DNA of 64,000 nt from Hirschia maritima DSM 19733 (GCF_000378345.1 NZ_KB899544.1:1077329-1141328), one strand, 5' to 3'; positions 35,486 through 45,042 are shown, counted from the stretch's first letter. Numbers and translations: made by a program. Notes: generated by a model not told the origin, from the sequence alone.

Positions 35486-37102
35486 ATGAGCAAATTTGAT
35501 TACATTATCGTTGGTGGTGGATCAGCCGGTTGTGTGTTGGCATCGCGCTTGTCTGAAGACCCTAGAAACAGAGTGTGTTTGTTAGAAGCAGGTGGCGCTG
35601 GTAAAAGCGTGTTTGTGAGAGCGCCTGCGGGTATCGTTGCTATGGTACGGGGAAAACCTCCCATCAATAACTGGGCATTAAAAACGGTTCCTCAAAAGGG
35701 GCTTAATGGCAGAACGGGGTTTCAACCCAGAGGTAAGGCGCTAGGTGGCTCAAGTGCGATCAACGCTATGCTGTATGTCAGAGGACATAAAACAGATTAC
35801 GATGAATGGGCTCAGTTAGGCTGTACAGGCTGGTCTTTCGAAGATGTACTTCCATATTTCAAAAAAGCTGAACGGAACGAACGTGGTACTGATGGTCTTC
35901 ATGGAAATTCAGGACCATTAGCCGTTTGCGATCAGAGAGAGCCAAGGGAAATTACTAACGCATTTGTTCGTGCTGGAAACGAATTACAATTTCCGACTAA
36001 CAACGATTTCAATGGTTCCGATCAAGAAGGAATGGGCGTTTATCAGGTTACCCAGTTTTTCGATGATGAGAAAAATGGCCAAAGGTGTTCGGCTGCTGCG
36101 GCCTATTTGCACCCAGTGATGAATAGGCCAAACCTGGAAGTAAAAACCGGTGCAAAAGTCCACAAAATACTGTTTGAAGGCAAAGTTGCAACTGGTGTAA
36201 GATTTGAGCAAAAAGGAACAGTGCAAGAAGTTTTCGCTGGAAACGAAGTGCTCTTATCCGGTGGAGCTTTTCATTCACCTCAGGTTTTGATGTTGTCCGG
36301 AGTTGGGAACGGCCAAGAGTTATTCAACTTAGGAATAGATGTCGTCCATGATTTGCCCGGTGTAGGCGAAAACCTGCAGGATCATTTAGATACAACTCTC
36401 GCATATTCATCGAAGTCTGCTGATGTTTTTGGAATAGGTGTTATGCCGTCCCTTAAAATTGGTCGAGAATTTGTGAAATGGTTGGCTGGAAAGGGCGGTT
36501 TGATATCTAGCCCTATGGCCGAAGGAGGCGCATTTTTAAAAACTGATAACAGTTTGAATAAACCGGATATTCAACTGCATTTTGTTATCGCTGTTGTTGA
36601 TGATCATGGTAGGAAATTGCATTGGGGAAATGGTTATTCTTGTCACGTTTGTCAGTTGCGCCCTTACTCGCGTGGAAATGTAAAGCTAGGATCATCAAAT
36701 CCTAATGATGCCCCACTAATTGATCCTGGATTTCTGAGCGATGAGCGTGATCTAAAGGTTATGATCAAAGGCGCAAAGTTGACCAAAGACATTATGTCTG
36801 CACCAGCAATGAAACCTTATCTAAAAGAGGATAAACTGACTCAAGGAATTGAAACGGATTCTCAATGGGAAGAGTTCATTCGTTCAAGGTCGGATACTAT
36901 TTATCATCCAGTGGGAACATGCAAAATGGGGGGAGATGATATGTCGGTTGTAGACCCTTCTTTGAGGGTAAAAGGCGTGGAGAATATACGTGTTGTTGAT
37001 GCTTCTATAATGCCGACCCTTATAGGTGGAAACACGAATGCTCCAACGATCATGATAGCTGAAAAAGCTGCAGACATGATCCTCTCGGATCGCCTAGCTT
37101 AG
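35486..37102 (+). CDS. GMC-family FAD oxidoreductase (alcohol/choline dehydrogenase-like)
   Basis: A 538-residue glucose-methanol-choline oxidoreductase. The FAD motif is YIIVGGGSAGCVLASRLSED at the N-terminus. The GMC signatures are RGKALGGSSAINAMLYVRG and the SGGAFHSPQVLMLSGVG type (residues about 80 and 260). The active-site His is in TIYHPVGTCKMG and the last conserved block is GGNTNAPTIMIAEKAADMI. It probably oxidises a primary alcohol, as AlkJ- and choline-dehydrogenase-like members do; the electron acceptor and substrate are not evident. The ATG at 35486 after GTGGGG was chosen over one 36 bp upstream that adds a non-family leader. It stands alone. Confidence 0.85.
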   Translation: MSKFDYIIVGGGSAGCVLASRLSEDPRNRVCLLEAGGAGKSVFVRAPAGIVAMVRGKPPINNWALKTVPQKGLNGRTGFQPRGKALGGSSAINAMLYVRGHKTDYDEWAQLGCTGWSFEDVLPYFKKAERNERGTDGLHGNSGPLAVCDQREPREITNAFVRAGNELQFPTNNDFNGSDQEGMGVYQVTQFFDDEKNGQRCSAAAAYLHPVMNRPNLEVKTGAKVHKILFEGKVATGVRFEQKGTVQEVFAGNEVLLSGGAFHSPQVLMLSGVGNGQELFNLGIDVVHDLPGVGENLQDHLDTTLAYSSKSADVFGIGVMPSLKIGREFVKWLAGKGGLISSPMAEGGAFLKTDNSLNKPDIQLHFVIAVVDDHGRKLHWGNGYSCHVCQLRPYSRGNVKLGSSNPNDAPLIDPGFLSDERDLKVMIKGAKLTKDIMSAPAMKPYLKEDKLTQGIETDSQWEEFIRSRSDTIYHPVGTCKMGGDDMSVVDPSLRVKGVENIRVVDASIMPTLIGGNTNAPTIMIAEKAADMILSDRLA

Positions 37103-37126
37103 GGGGTTGCCAATTCCTGTTTTGGA

Positions 37127-37145
37127 TTGAGAAGACAATTCTCAA
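37127..37145 (+). repeat. Small inverted repeat after the GMC gene
   Basis: TTGAGAA and TTCTCAA with a five-base loop, 25 bp after the GMC stop. There is no T-tract; it could be a weak transcript end. Confidence 0.25.
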
Positions 37146-37218
37146 ATGAGATATCATATCCAATTATATTTAAAAGTGGTTGAAAAAGCACATAATCATT
37201 CTTGTATTTTGAAATCAT

Positions 37219-37241
37219 GAAATGTTATACAGTAACAACTT
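37219..37241 (+). promoter_or_regulatory. Zur-box-like operator before the zinc receptor unit
   Basis: GAAATGTTATACAGTAACAA matches the known proteobacterial Zur core TGTTATA-N-TATAACA at 13 of 15 positions (counting N as a match), including the GAAA flank. It lies 33 bp before the small His/Cys-rich gene that precedes a ZnuD-like receptor. Zinc-dependent repression by Zur is inferred from the match plus context. Confidence 0.6.
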
Positions 37242-37273
37242 TGTTGTAATGATTGTTACTGGATCTCTGTTTA

Positions 37274-37570
37274 ATGAAATCGATTAACCGGCTCTGGATA
37301 GTGCTAGCGGCGGTGTTTGTGTTTGTGCAAACAGCATCGATAATTCACGATTCAGAGCACAGCGATCATCCGCATGAACACGAATGTGTAATGTGCGAAG
37401 TGCATGTTTTACAGGAAGATGATTTTGTTGTTTCTAGATCTTCTTATATCTTTGTTTTTGCTGATTTTATTTTTCTAGAAAATCCAGTTTCAGAACCTGA
37501 TATTAATGCAATTCGTTGGCCGTATGAGAGAGCTTCTCGAGGACGCGGACCACCTTCTGATTTAGTTTGA
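37274..37570 (+). CDS. Small exported His/Cys-rich protein next to zinc receptor
   Basis: A 98-residue protein with a hydrophobic N-terminal segment (WIVLAAVFVFVQTASI) that looks like a signal peptide. It is followed by a short metal-binding-like stretch HDSEHSDHPHEHECVMCEVH, which combines four to five His with a CxxC pair. The rest is hydrophobic or charged without a known domain and ends RASRGRGPPSDLV. The ATG at 37274 has GGA-type upstream bases; an alternative start 21 bp upstream adds MLLDLCL. It lies between a Zur-like box and the ZnuD-like receptor (46 bp gap), suggesting a periplasmic zinc-binding helper. Similar small proteins precede copper or zinc receptors in other genomes (DUF2946-like); the family assignment is tentative. 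Confidence 0.6.
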   Translation: MKSINRLWIVLAAVFVFVQTASIIHDSEHSDHPHEHECVMCEVHVLQEDDFVVSRSSYIFVFADFIFLENPVSEPDINAIRWPYERASRGRGPPSDLV

Positions 37571-37616
37571 ATCCAAAAAAATTCCTGAATAACTCTGTTA
37601 GAGTAGAGATAAGACT

Positions 37617-39788
37617 ATGACACCCAATAAATTAACGCCTATTTGGGCGACCATGCTGCTGGCTTCGGCTAGCCAAATTGCATTGGCGGAAGATGCCATA
37701 TCCAGACAAGATACGATCATTGTTTCTGGCGCAGGCCCAAACCGTGTTGCTAGCGAATTGGTATCAAATGCCAGTGCTTTAGACCGTTCAGATATTCTTG
37801 ATACATTAGGTGGGACATTAGGTGAGACTTTAGATTCTCAGCCAGGTGTAGCGACGTCTCATTTTGGAGCTGGTGCTAGTCGTCCAATTCTTCGTGGTTT
37901 AGGTGCGGAACGCGTATTAGTATTGAACAACGGATTGGGTACTGTTGATGTATCTGCATCTTCTCCTGATCACCAAGTTGCTGCTGATGGTATTGACGCA
38001 GAGGCTATTGAAATCCTCAGAGGTCCAGCTGCACTTTCATATGGTGGCCAAGCAATAGGTGGAGTTATTAATGTTATTGATGGCCTTATAGTAGAAGAGA
38101 AACCTGAAAAAGCATTCTCAGGTGGACTTTATTCTGCTTACAATAGTGTCAACGAAGGAAGCGAAGTCGCGGCAAATGCGAAGTTTGCGGTGGGCGATTT
38201 TGTATTCTCTCTGTCTGGTTCAATGCGCGACTATGAAAACTATGACATTCCATCCTTTGCTGAGTCAGACCGTCTTCGTGCAAGTGAGGCTCATGAAGAA
38301 GACGAGCATCATGATGATGAAGATGAGCACGAGGATGAACACGAAGAAGAAATGCGGGATACGCTTGAAAACTCCTACCTGAAGACGGACACGTTGTCTG
38401 GTGGGGTAAGTTGGGTTGGAGATACCGCTTTCTTTGGTGCTGCAGTACGTCACACAACTTCTGAATACGGAATTCCTGGTCACTCACACGCTCACGGTGA
38501 CGAGGATGAGCATCACGATGATGAGGAAGATGAAGACCATGAAGATGAGCATGAGCACGAGGAAGATGAACACGGCGAAGAAGAGATGCCGTTTATTGAC
38601 CTTGAGCAAACACGCTTTGATTTGCGCGGTGGTTTGAATTTCGGTGAAACGGGCTTCACCAAACTTATCGTTTCAGCGTCTTACTCAGACTATGAACATT
38701 TGGAGTTTGAAGGTCCCGATGAAGTGGGCGTTAAGTTCACGAATGAGGGAACCGAAGCACGCGTAGAGCTTGGTCATGCTTTTGGTGACCTTAAAGGTTC
38801 TTGGGGGCTTCAGTATTTGGACAAAGAACTTGCAGCTGACGGAGCTGAAGCATTTATAACACCAACAAGTACTCAAAGCTTTGGATTATTTGCATATGAA
38901 TTACGTGAATGGGACGATATCATAGCAATCGAGGGTGGGGCTCGTTTTGAAAAGATTGAACTTGAAAATGATGTGCAAGGGAAAAGAGATTTTGATCTGT
39001 TCAATGTCTCGTTTGGCGCACATAAACACTTAGGAGAAAGTTGGTTTGTAGGCGCACAAGTTGGATATTCTGAGCGCGCACCCAACGAATCAGAATTGTT
39101 TGCAAACGGACCTCACCTGGCTACTTCTCAATATGAAATAGGTGACGCTACGCTTGATAAAGAGTCTGTAGTGAATTTTGAAGGTGCAGTTCGGTGGAGA
39201 ACAGACCAAACTAGGATTGGGCTGAATTTGTTTGTTAATCAATTCAGTGATTTTATCTACCTCACGCCGACAACTGCACTTGAAGGTGGTGAAATCGTCG
39301 ATGAGTTGGATGAATTACCAATTGTTGGATTTGCTCAAGAAGATGCAGATTTCTGGGGTGGTGAGTTCATCATCGAACACAGTATTTCAGACTCGCTGTT
39401 AAATGCTGATTGGAATGCAAGCACTAGCTTAGAATATGTTCGAGCAGAATTAGATAACGGCCAAGATGTGCCGCTTATTCCACCATTAACAATGAAGGTT
39501 GGCCTTGAAGCAGATTGGGGTAAATTCTTTGCTGGCACTGATGTCACTATTGCAGGTGCGCAAACACGTTCTGGCGAAGGTTTTCTGGACACAAGTGGAT
39601 ATACTAAACTGGACCTCAAAACAGGACTTCGACTATCTGAGTTTGGGCTGCCGGTTGAGAATGCTGAAATCTTTTTCGATATCAGAAATGTGACTGATGA
39701 TGAAATTAGACACGCTACCTCTGTGTTGAAAGATACGGTTCCAGCTAGAGGCCGGAATTACCGCTTCGGGCTGAAAATAGCACTATAA
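37617..39788 (+). CDS. znuD: ZnuD-like TonB-dependent zinc receptor
   Basis: A 723-residue outer-membrane receptor with a signal peptide (residues 1-24, ALA-ED), plug segments SRPILRGLGAERVLVLNNGL and EAIEILRGPAALSYGGQAIG, and a barrel ending YRFGLKIAL. Two extracellular-loop insertions are packed with His, Asp and Glu: residues 226-245 and 289-323. Such His/acid-rich loops and the plug sequence are the hallmark of ZnuD zinc receptors (known from Neisseria and Acinetobacter). The upstream Zur-like box and His/Cys-rich partner support zinc import under zinc limitation. A strong terminator follows directly. Confidence 0.88.
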   Translation: MTPNKLTPIWATMLLASASQIALAEDAISRQDTIIVSGAGPNRVASELVSNASALDRSDILDTLGGTLGETLDSQPGVATSHFGAGASRPILRGLGAERVLVLNNGLGTVDVSASSPDHQVAADGIDAEAIEILRGPAALSYGGQAIGGVINVIDGLIVEEKPEKAFSGGLYSAYNSVNEGSEVAANAKFAVGDFVFSLSGSMRDYENYDIPSFAESDRLRASEAHEEDEHHDDEDEHEDEHEEEMRDTLENSYLKTDTLSGGVSWVGDTAFFGAAVRHTTSEYGIPGHSHAHGDEDEHHDDEEDEDHEDEHEHEEDEHGEEEMPFIDLEQTRFDLRGGLNFGETGFTKLIVSASYSDYEHLEFEGPDEVGVKFTNEGTEARVELGHAFGDLKGSWGLQYLDKELAADGAEAFITPTSTQSFGLFAYELREWDDIIAIEGGARFEKIELENDVQGKRDFDLFNVSFGAHKHLGESWFVGAQVGYSERAPNESELFANGPHLATSQYEIGDATLDKESVVNFEGAVRWRTDQTRIGLNLFVNQFSDFIYLTPTTALEGGEIVDELDELPIVGFAQEDADFWGGEFIIEHSISDSLLNADWNASTSLEYVRAELDNGQDVPLIPPLTMKVGLEADWGKFFAGTDVTIAGAQTRSGEGFLDTSGYTKLDLKTGLRLSEFGLPVENAEIFFDIRNVTDDEIRHATSVLKDTVPARGRNYRFGLKIAL

Positions 39789-39802
39789 ATTGTGAGTAAT
39801 TG

Positions 39803-39836
39803 GGCCCAGCGATTTCAAACCGTTGGGCCTTTTTTT
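39803..39836 (+). terminator. Intrinsic terminator of the zinc receptor unit
   Basis: GGCCCAGCG (39803-39811) pairs with CGTTGGGCC (39821-39829), one G-U pair, followed by seven T (39830-39836). It is a textbook plus-strand terminator 14 bp after the stop. The last bases of the T-tract overlap the putA stop codon on the other strand. Confidence 0.9.
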
Positions 39837-42800
39837 ACATAGCAAGTAATGATGCGTTTCCGCCAGCAGCGGTCGTGTCAATTGTAACGGTACGTTCAAT
39901 AACAAATCTTTCGATATCGTCTTGCAGTGACAGGCAGGGCAAAATTGGGCCCTCCTTGCGGCACAAATAATCGGCAACAGATTGGGAATATTTCCCATCT
40001 ATAACGGCTCCATCAATATCTTGCGCAAGAATGTTATTTAACTGATTATCCGGTTGAATATTGATAAGTTTCTTCGGAATACCGAGATTGCAATACTTAT
40101 TTTTTAATTCCGTAGCGAATGGTCTTAGTGCTTCAGGAATTGCTACAATTATCCCATTTCCAGTTAAGAGAGTTTTTTCAAATTGACCTTGAAGGTTGTT
40201 TGGCGTTTCAGCGTAACAAACAAGTATTCCCCTAGCATGAATCGAGAGAGTGTTGCTTTCACCAGTTGGTCCTGGCAGGTGTGTCTCTATGCCTGGAAGC
40301 TTGATGTTGAAGTTTACGATGGATTTCGCTTTCTCCACACTCCAAATGCTGAGCTCTTTGCGTATTTCTGATAGAATAGAAGCGTCAAATGGAGATGATG
40401 TTTTGTCTAATGGGGCGTCATTATTTTCGTGAGGCTTTACAGCTTCCTTTTGAGAAAGTCTCAATAGATAAAGGGGGCCACCAGCTTTCGGCCCAGTACC
40501 CGATAAGCCTTCGCCTCCAAAAGGTTGAACTCCGACAACTGCTCCGATTTGGTTGCGGTTAATATAGAGGTTTCCAACTTTGGCTTGAGCAGCAATGTTT
40601 TCGACACGTGCATCTATACGTGTGTGTGCTCCCATAGTTAACCCGTATCCTAGGGCGTTAATTTCTGAGATTAGATCTCCGAGTTTGTTTGCTGAATAGC
40701 GAACAATATGAAGTACAGGTCCAAATTTTTCCTCCTTAAGCTCCGAAATACAAGGGATCTCAAAAGCCGTTGGAGGGATGTAAAATCCGTTGTGGGCATT
40801 TTCAAATAGAGGAGTTTCACCAATGGTTGTCCATTTTGATTTGCCTTCTCCAATGTAAGACCGCAGCATTGTGAAGGCTGATTGATCAATAACTGGTCCT
40901 ACATCTGTTGATAATTGTGCGGGGTCCCCAGTATTGAGGAGATCCATTGCGCCAGAAAGCATTGTGATGAAATCGTCAGCGATACTGTCTTGCACACAAA
41001 CGATACGACATGCAGAGCACCTTTGTCCTGCGCTTTGAAAAGCGGAAGAAACTACATCGGAAACACTTTGTTCCAAAAGCGCAGTGGAATCCACAATCAT
41101 GGCATTCATGCCGCCGGTTTCGGCGATCAACGGTGTGTTGGGACGTCCATTGTCGGCAAGTGTTTTGGAGATAAGTTTCGCGGTATTGGTTGAGCCCGTA
41201 AAACAAATTCCATGTACCTTGTCTGAAGATGTTAGCGTTGCGCCAACCTTAGAACCTTTGCCTAAAATGAGTTGGAGTGCGTTAGTCGGGATGCCGGCTC
41301 GGTGAAGCAATTTAACGGCGTTGTACGCAATGACAGGTGTTGTTTCTGCAGGTTTGGCAATTACTGTATTACCCATAGCTAACGCTGCAGTAATTTGACC
41401 AATAAAAATGGCCAATGGAAAATTCCAGGGGGAGATACAAACAACGGTTCCGAGTGGTCTTCTTGAAGTGTGTGATGTTTGTTGTGCTTCAACAGCATAA
41501 TATCGGCAAAAATCTACAGCTTCTCTGATTTCAGCAATAGCATCTGGCAGTGATTTTCCAGCCTCTTTAACACATAATCCAAAGAATGAATCTGCTTCTT
41601 CTTCAAGCAATGAAGCCGCTTTCATCAAACGTTTGCTTCGCTCTTTCGGAGATACATTTGCCCAGTCTGATTTCTCGCAGTTTTCAATAGCGTTTAAGGC
41701 GTCTTGGCTATTTGCGAAATTGGCAGTGGATATTTGTGTTTCAAAACTTGATGGACAAATGACAGGTGTTTCTTCACCGTCCACTTCCAGACCATTTATA
41801 ATAGAACTAACGCGTGATGGAATTGGAAGAAGGGGCGTTTTTTCCAATTCTAAGGCAGTGTTTTCCTGAGTAAAATCCCAACCTTTGGAGGTATCTCGCT
41901 TTGGTCCCAAGTGCCCCGTAGGAAGAGGAATTTTTGGATGAGCAGCACAAGCGTTTTTGTTGATTAAATCAAATGGGCTTGTGGCCAAATCCTCAGCTGG
42001 AACTTCTGGATCAAGCATTTGATTCACAAATGAACTATTTGCACCATTTTCTAATAATCTACGGACTAGATAGGGTAGCAAGTCCTTGTATTGACCGACC
42101 GGAGCATATATTCGGCTTTGCACATTGGCCATTTTCATAAGGTTTGTGTGCAGTTCAGGGCCCATGCCATGAAGTCGTTGAAATTCATATTCTACGCCGG
42201 ATGGAGCTAGTTCAATTATTGAGGCCGCAGTTTGGGCATTGTGAGTTGCAAATTGAGGATAGATCCATTCAGGAGCAGAAAATAGAAGTTTAGCGCAAGC
42301 TAAATATGACAGATCCGTGTTCTCTTTTCGTGTGAAGACTGGATAATCTGATAAACCTAGCTCTTGGGCCCGTTTGATTTCCATGTCCCAGTAGGCACCC
42401 TTAACTAGCCTAATGGATAGCTTGTTGTTTGTAGATTGCGCAATTTCCCTTAGCCACTCGATGACTTGGGGCGCTCGTTTTTGATATGCTTGGACAACTA
42501 TGCCTAAGCCATCCCAATCTTTAAGTTCAGGTCGTCTCAGCAAGTATTCAATGATTGTGAGTGAGACTTCGAGTCGATCGCATTCTTCAGCGTCAATTGT
42601 TAGACCAAAATTCCCTGTCGTCGCTATTTGGGCGAGTTGAACCAGTTTTTCAGTTAGCTGCGGAACGCAATCGTGTTTCTGAGAAAGCTCATATCTAGGG
42701 TGGAGTGCTGATAACTTTACAGAGATACTGGGCGCAGATTTGATATTGTTTTTTTTGTGTAGGGATTTCTGGATAGAGTGAGCGGCGCGTAAATAGGCCT

Positions 42801-43476
42801 GAAAGTATCGTTCTGCATCTCCAGAAGTATGCGCAGCTTCTCCGAGCATATCGTAGGAAAAGGTGTAGCCTTGTTTATGAAAAGACTTGGACTTTTTAAG
42901 AGCTTTCGCAATTGTGTTTCCAAGTACAAAGTGACCACTCATTACTCCCATTGCATACTCAATGCCTGTCAGAAGTACCTTGTCTCCGAGCCGGGCGAGT
43001 AGATTTGATGCGTTTACACCACCAGTTTTATTTATCCAAAAGGAAGAAAGCTGCATTCCTGCTGTAGCCAAATTTACACGCATGGAAGATGAATTTGCTA
43101 TGTGTGCATCCCAATCACCAGAACCAAGCTTATCTCTTACAAGCATAGCGGAGTTTGAAAAATCGGGCGTACGAATTAACGCTTCGGCGAGGCGCATTAA
43201 GGTTACACCCTCAGCCGTCGATAATCCGTACTCTTGCAAGAATTGATCGAACAGTGATCCATTGCCCGCTTGATTTCGACTATCTTTAATGAGTTCAATT
43301 GTTCGGGCGGTGATGTTTCTTTGCTGTTCGGATGTTAAAGACGCAATACTATTGAGTTCCTCAATAACTTGTTGTTCAGGAGCAGTATATTGAGCTGCCA
43401 TTTGTGCTTTTATGCCAATTAATGATTTGTTCGAATTGGTTTTTTCTGAATTTTGGTTGATTGCTTCCACGTTCAT
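39835..43476 (-). CDS. putA: Bifunctional proline dehydrogenase / P5C dehydrogenase
   Basis: About 1213 residues. The N-terminal third to half is a proline dehydrogenase barrel (SVKLSALHPRYE, RLVKGAYWDMEIKRAQE, QFATHNAQTAASI, EFQRLHGMG). The second half is an aldehyde dehydrogenase acting on glutamate semialdehyde (ISPWNFPLAIFIGQ, ETGGMNAMIVDS, catalytic Cys in GQRCSACR). The C-terminal region ends TTAAGGNASLLAM, typical of PutA. There is no N-terminal ribbon-helix-helix, so it is not a self-regulating trifunctional PutA. The ATG at 43476 was chosen; a GTG 30 bp upstream with poorer context is possible. It oxidises proline to glutamate at the membrane, reducing quinone. Control is probably by the divergent Lrp-type gene. 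Confidence 0.93.
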   Translation of the reverse strand: MNVEAINQNSEKTNSNKSLIGIKAQMAAQYTAPEQQVIEELNSIASLTSEQQRNITARTIELIKDSRNQAGNGSLFDQFLQEYGLSTAEGVTLMRLAEALIRTPDFSNSAMLVRDKLGSGDWDAHIANSSSMRVNLATAGMQLSSFWINKTGGVNASNLLARLGDKVLLTGIEYAMGVMSGHFVLGNTIAKALKKSKSFHKQGYTFSYDMLGEAAHTSGDAERYFQAYLRAAHSIQKSLHKKNNIKSAPSISVKLSALHPRYELSQKHDCVPQLTEKLVQLAQIATTGNFGLTIDAEECDRLEVSLTIIEYLLRRPELKDWDGLGIVVQAYQKRAPQVIEWLREIAQSTNNKLSIRLVKGAYWDMEIKRAQELGLSDYPVFTRKENTDLSYLACAKLLFSAPEWIYPQFATHNAQTAASIIELAPSGVEYEFQRLHGMGPELHTNLMKMANVQSRIYAPVGQYKDLLPYLVRRLLENGANSSFVNQMLDPEVPAEDLATSPFDLINKNACAAHPKIPLPTGHLGPKRDTSKGWDFTQENTALELEKTPLLPIPSRVSSIINGLEVDGEETPVICPSSFETQISTANFANSQDALNAIENCEKSDWANVSPKERSKRLMKAASLLEEEADSFFGLCVKEAGKSLPDAIAEIREAVDFCRYYAVEAQQTSHTSRRPLGTVVCISPWNFPLAIFIGQITAALAMGNTVIAKPAETTPVIAYNAVKLLHRAGIPTNALQLILGKGSKVGATLTSSDKVHGICFTGSTNTAKLISKTLADNGRPNTPLIAETGGMNAMIVDSTALLEQSVSDVVSSAFQSAGQRCSACRIVCVQDSIADDFITMLSGAMDLLNTGDPAQLSTDVGPVIDQSAFTMLRSYIGEGKSKWTTIGETPLFENAHNGFYIPPTAFEIPCISELKEEKFGPVLHIVRYSANKLGDLISEINALGYGLTMGAHTRIDARVENIAAQAKVGNLYINRNQIGAVVGVQPFGGEGLSGTGPKAGGPLYLLRLSQKEAVKPHENNDAPLDKTSSPFDASILSEIRKELSIWSVEKAKSIVNFNIKLPGIETHLPGPTGESNTLSIHARGILVCYAETPNNLQGQFEKTLLTGNGIIVAIPEALRPFATELKNKYCNLGIPKKLINIQPDNQLNNILAQDIDGAVIDGKYSQSVADYLCRKEGPILPCLSLQDDIERFVIERTVTIDTTAAGGNASLLAM

Positions 43477-43619
43477 CGCAAATGGCCCTAAAGATGCGGT
43501 TTTCACTGCATATTATTTTACCGCGAAACAAAAGTAATTGTGGCTGTATTTGTTGATTTTTTGGAAATATTGTTCTATTATATTTAGTAATATAGAAATA
43601 ATAGGTTGAGAATGAAGGT

Positions 43620-44096
43620 ATGAGTGAATTTTTAGACCAGAAGGATAGGGATATTCTGAAAGTGCTTCAAAAGGATGGACGAATATCTATTGTTGACCTT
43701 GCTGAATGTGTAAATTTAACAAAAAGTCCATGTTTGCAAAGGCTCAGACGTTTGGAGCGCAAGGGGTACATAAAAGGATACCGTGCTGAACTTGATCCTC
43801 AAAAGATACAACAAAGCTATCTAGTCTACGTGCAGGTTAAATTAGAAAGTACACGTAGGAAAGCCCTAGAGTCTTTTAATAGTGCTGTACTAGAAGTACC
43901 TCAAGTAATGTCATGTCACATGCTATCTGGTGGATATGATTACCTACTGAAGATACGAACCGCCGATATGACTGAATTCAGAGAACTGCTTGGAGACGTA
44001 ATTGCTGAGTTACCGAATGTGCATCAAACAATCAGTTTTCCAGTAATGGAAGAAGTTAAAGACACTTCTATTATGGACATTCCTGGCGCAAGTTAA
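43620..44096 (+). CDS. putR: Lrp/AsnC-family regulator, probable proline-responsive PutR
   Basis: A 158-residue Lrp/AsnC protein. The helix-turn-helix is RISIVDLAECVNLTKSPCLQ followed by RLRRLERKGYIKGY, and the C-terminal RAM domain contains VMSCHMLSGGYDYLLKIRTA. It is divergent from putA across a 143-bp AT-rich region. A divergent Lrp-type gene (putR) that activates putA in response to proline is known in several alphaproteobacteria, and the layout here matches. The AT-rich element CTATTATATTTAGTAATATAG upstream has partial dyad symmetry and could be part of its site. It is convergent with, and overlaps by 4 bp, a PLP-enzyme gene. Confidence 0.82.
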   Translation: MSEFLDQKDRDILKVLQKDGRISIVDLAECVNLTKSPCLQRLRRLERKGYIKGYRAELDPQKIQQSYLVYVQVKLESTRRKALESFNSAVLEVPQVMSCHMLSGGYDYLLKIRTADMTEFRELLGDVIAELPNVHQTISFPVMEEVKDTSIMDIPGAS

Positions 44097-45001
44097 TTAG
44101 GATTATAGGTGTTCATCCATAGCACATTTGAGATTTTCCCTTTTCTCATCAGGTCGATCATCGCGAACGCGGATTTCATCGTGTAAGTCTGGTTCAATTC
44201 TATCCCAGTTTGCTGTTCAAAACCTATGGCAAACTCTGTTAATTCTGGCTTTGCCTTACCGAAGCCTCCGAAGTGATAGTCATAGCTTATTTCCCAATTG
44301 TAATGGTCGTGTAGGTCAGCATCGATAAGTGCTGTGCGGACGCGATGATTGAGGGATTTGTCTGCTTTCACTGAGGAAATGCCAATGACCAAGACTTTGC
44401 TCCCCATCCCTGAAGCAAGGCCCGCTATAGTTCCCCCCATTCCAACAGGAACTATTGAGTGGTCAAATTCTGATGTTTCCATTTGCGAAAACACATTTGA
44501 TAAATGCTTTACAGAAGAGGGAGAAGTCCCGCCTTCAGTCATTAAATAAAAATGGCCATGTTGAGACTTTAGATTATTTATGAAAGCATTGTTTTCACGG
44601 TGTTTGTACTCTTCAGGAGAAAGCAGCATAACTTTGCAACCTTTTCTGGTTGCGAGGTCCTTCAGAGGAATATGGTGTCCGTTGGGGCTCTCTCTCAAAA
44701 ATACAAGAGAATTTAATCTTAGAGCATAAGTGACTGCAGAAAATGCTCTAATGTGGTTTGAGTGGCTGCCTCCGAAAGTCGCTATAGGTACTTCTTCTTG
44801 CGTGGATGAAAGATATTCTTGCAAGTTAGGAGCAATCTTGAGAATTTTGTTGCCGGAAATAAAGAAGCCTAATTTATCGAGTCGGCAGGCTGCGAAGTTG
44901 AAAGACTTGTTTGATAGAGAACATTGATAAACATGTTTAGTTATGACTGGTTTTCGTTCGAGCATTAGTTGAACAAGCGATAACTTAGTTTTAAACAACA
45001 A
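44093..45001 (-). CDS. PLP-dependent ACC deaminase / D-cysteine desulfhydrase-like protein
   Basis: A 302-residue fold-type II PLP enzyme. The Schiff-base Lys is probably in FFISGNKILKIAP, FGGSHSNHIRAFSAV is the serine/asparagine phosphate-contact segment, and PVGMGGTIAGLASGM is the Gly-rich PLP-phosphate loop. The order GNK, GGxxSNH, GxGGT(I/T)AG is that of 1-aminocyclopropane-1-carboxylate deaminases and D-cysteine desulfhydrases. Many bacterial members of this type act on D-amino acids or are uncharacterised. It is slightly short (family 320-340) and the N-terminus is divergent. Convergent with putR, 4 bp overlap; no functional link is evident. Confidence 0.72.
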   Translation of the reverse strand: MLFKTKLSLVQLMLERKPVITKHVYQCSLSNKSFNFAACRLDKLGFFISGNKILKIAPNLQEYLSSTQEEVPIATFGGSHSNHIRAFSAVTYALRLNSLVFLRESPNGHHIPLKDLATRKGCKVMLLSPEEYKHRENNAFINNLKSQHGHFYLMTEGGTSPSSVKHLSNVFSQMETSEFDHSIVPVGMGGTIAGLASGMGSKVLVIGISSVKADKSLNHRVRTALIDADLHDHYNWEISYDYHFGGFGKAKPELTEFAIGFEQQTGIELNQTYTMKSAFAMIDLMRKGKISNVLWMNTYNPN

Positions 45002-45042
45002 GTGCCGGCATCCATCTATAATGATTGGTATTAGAATTGTAG

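Noticed and set aside
38149..38640. Antisense and shifted frames rich in His/Met/Lys over the zinc receptor loops
   Set aside because: They are by-products of the GAT/GAA/CAT-rich loop coding sequence; the receptor frame explains the region.
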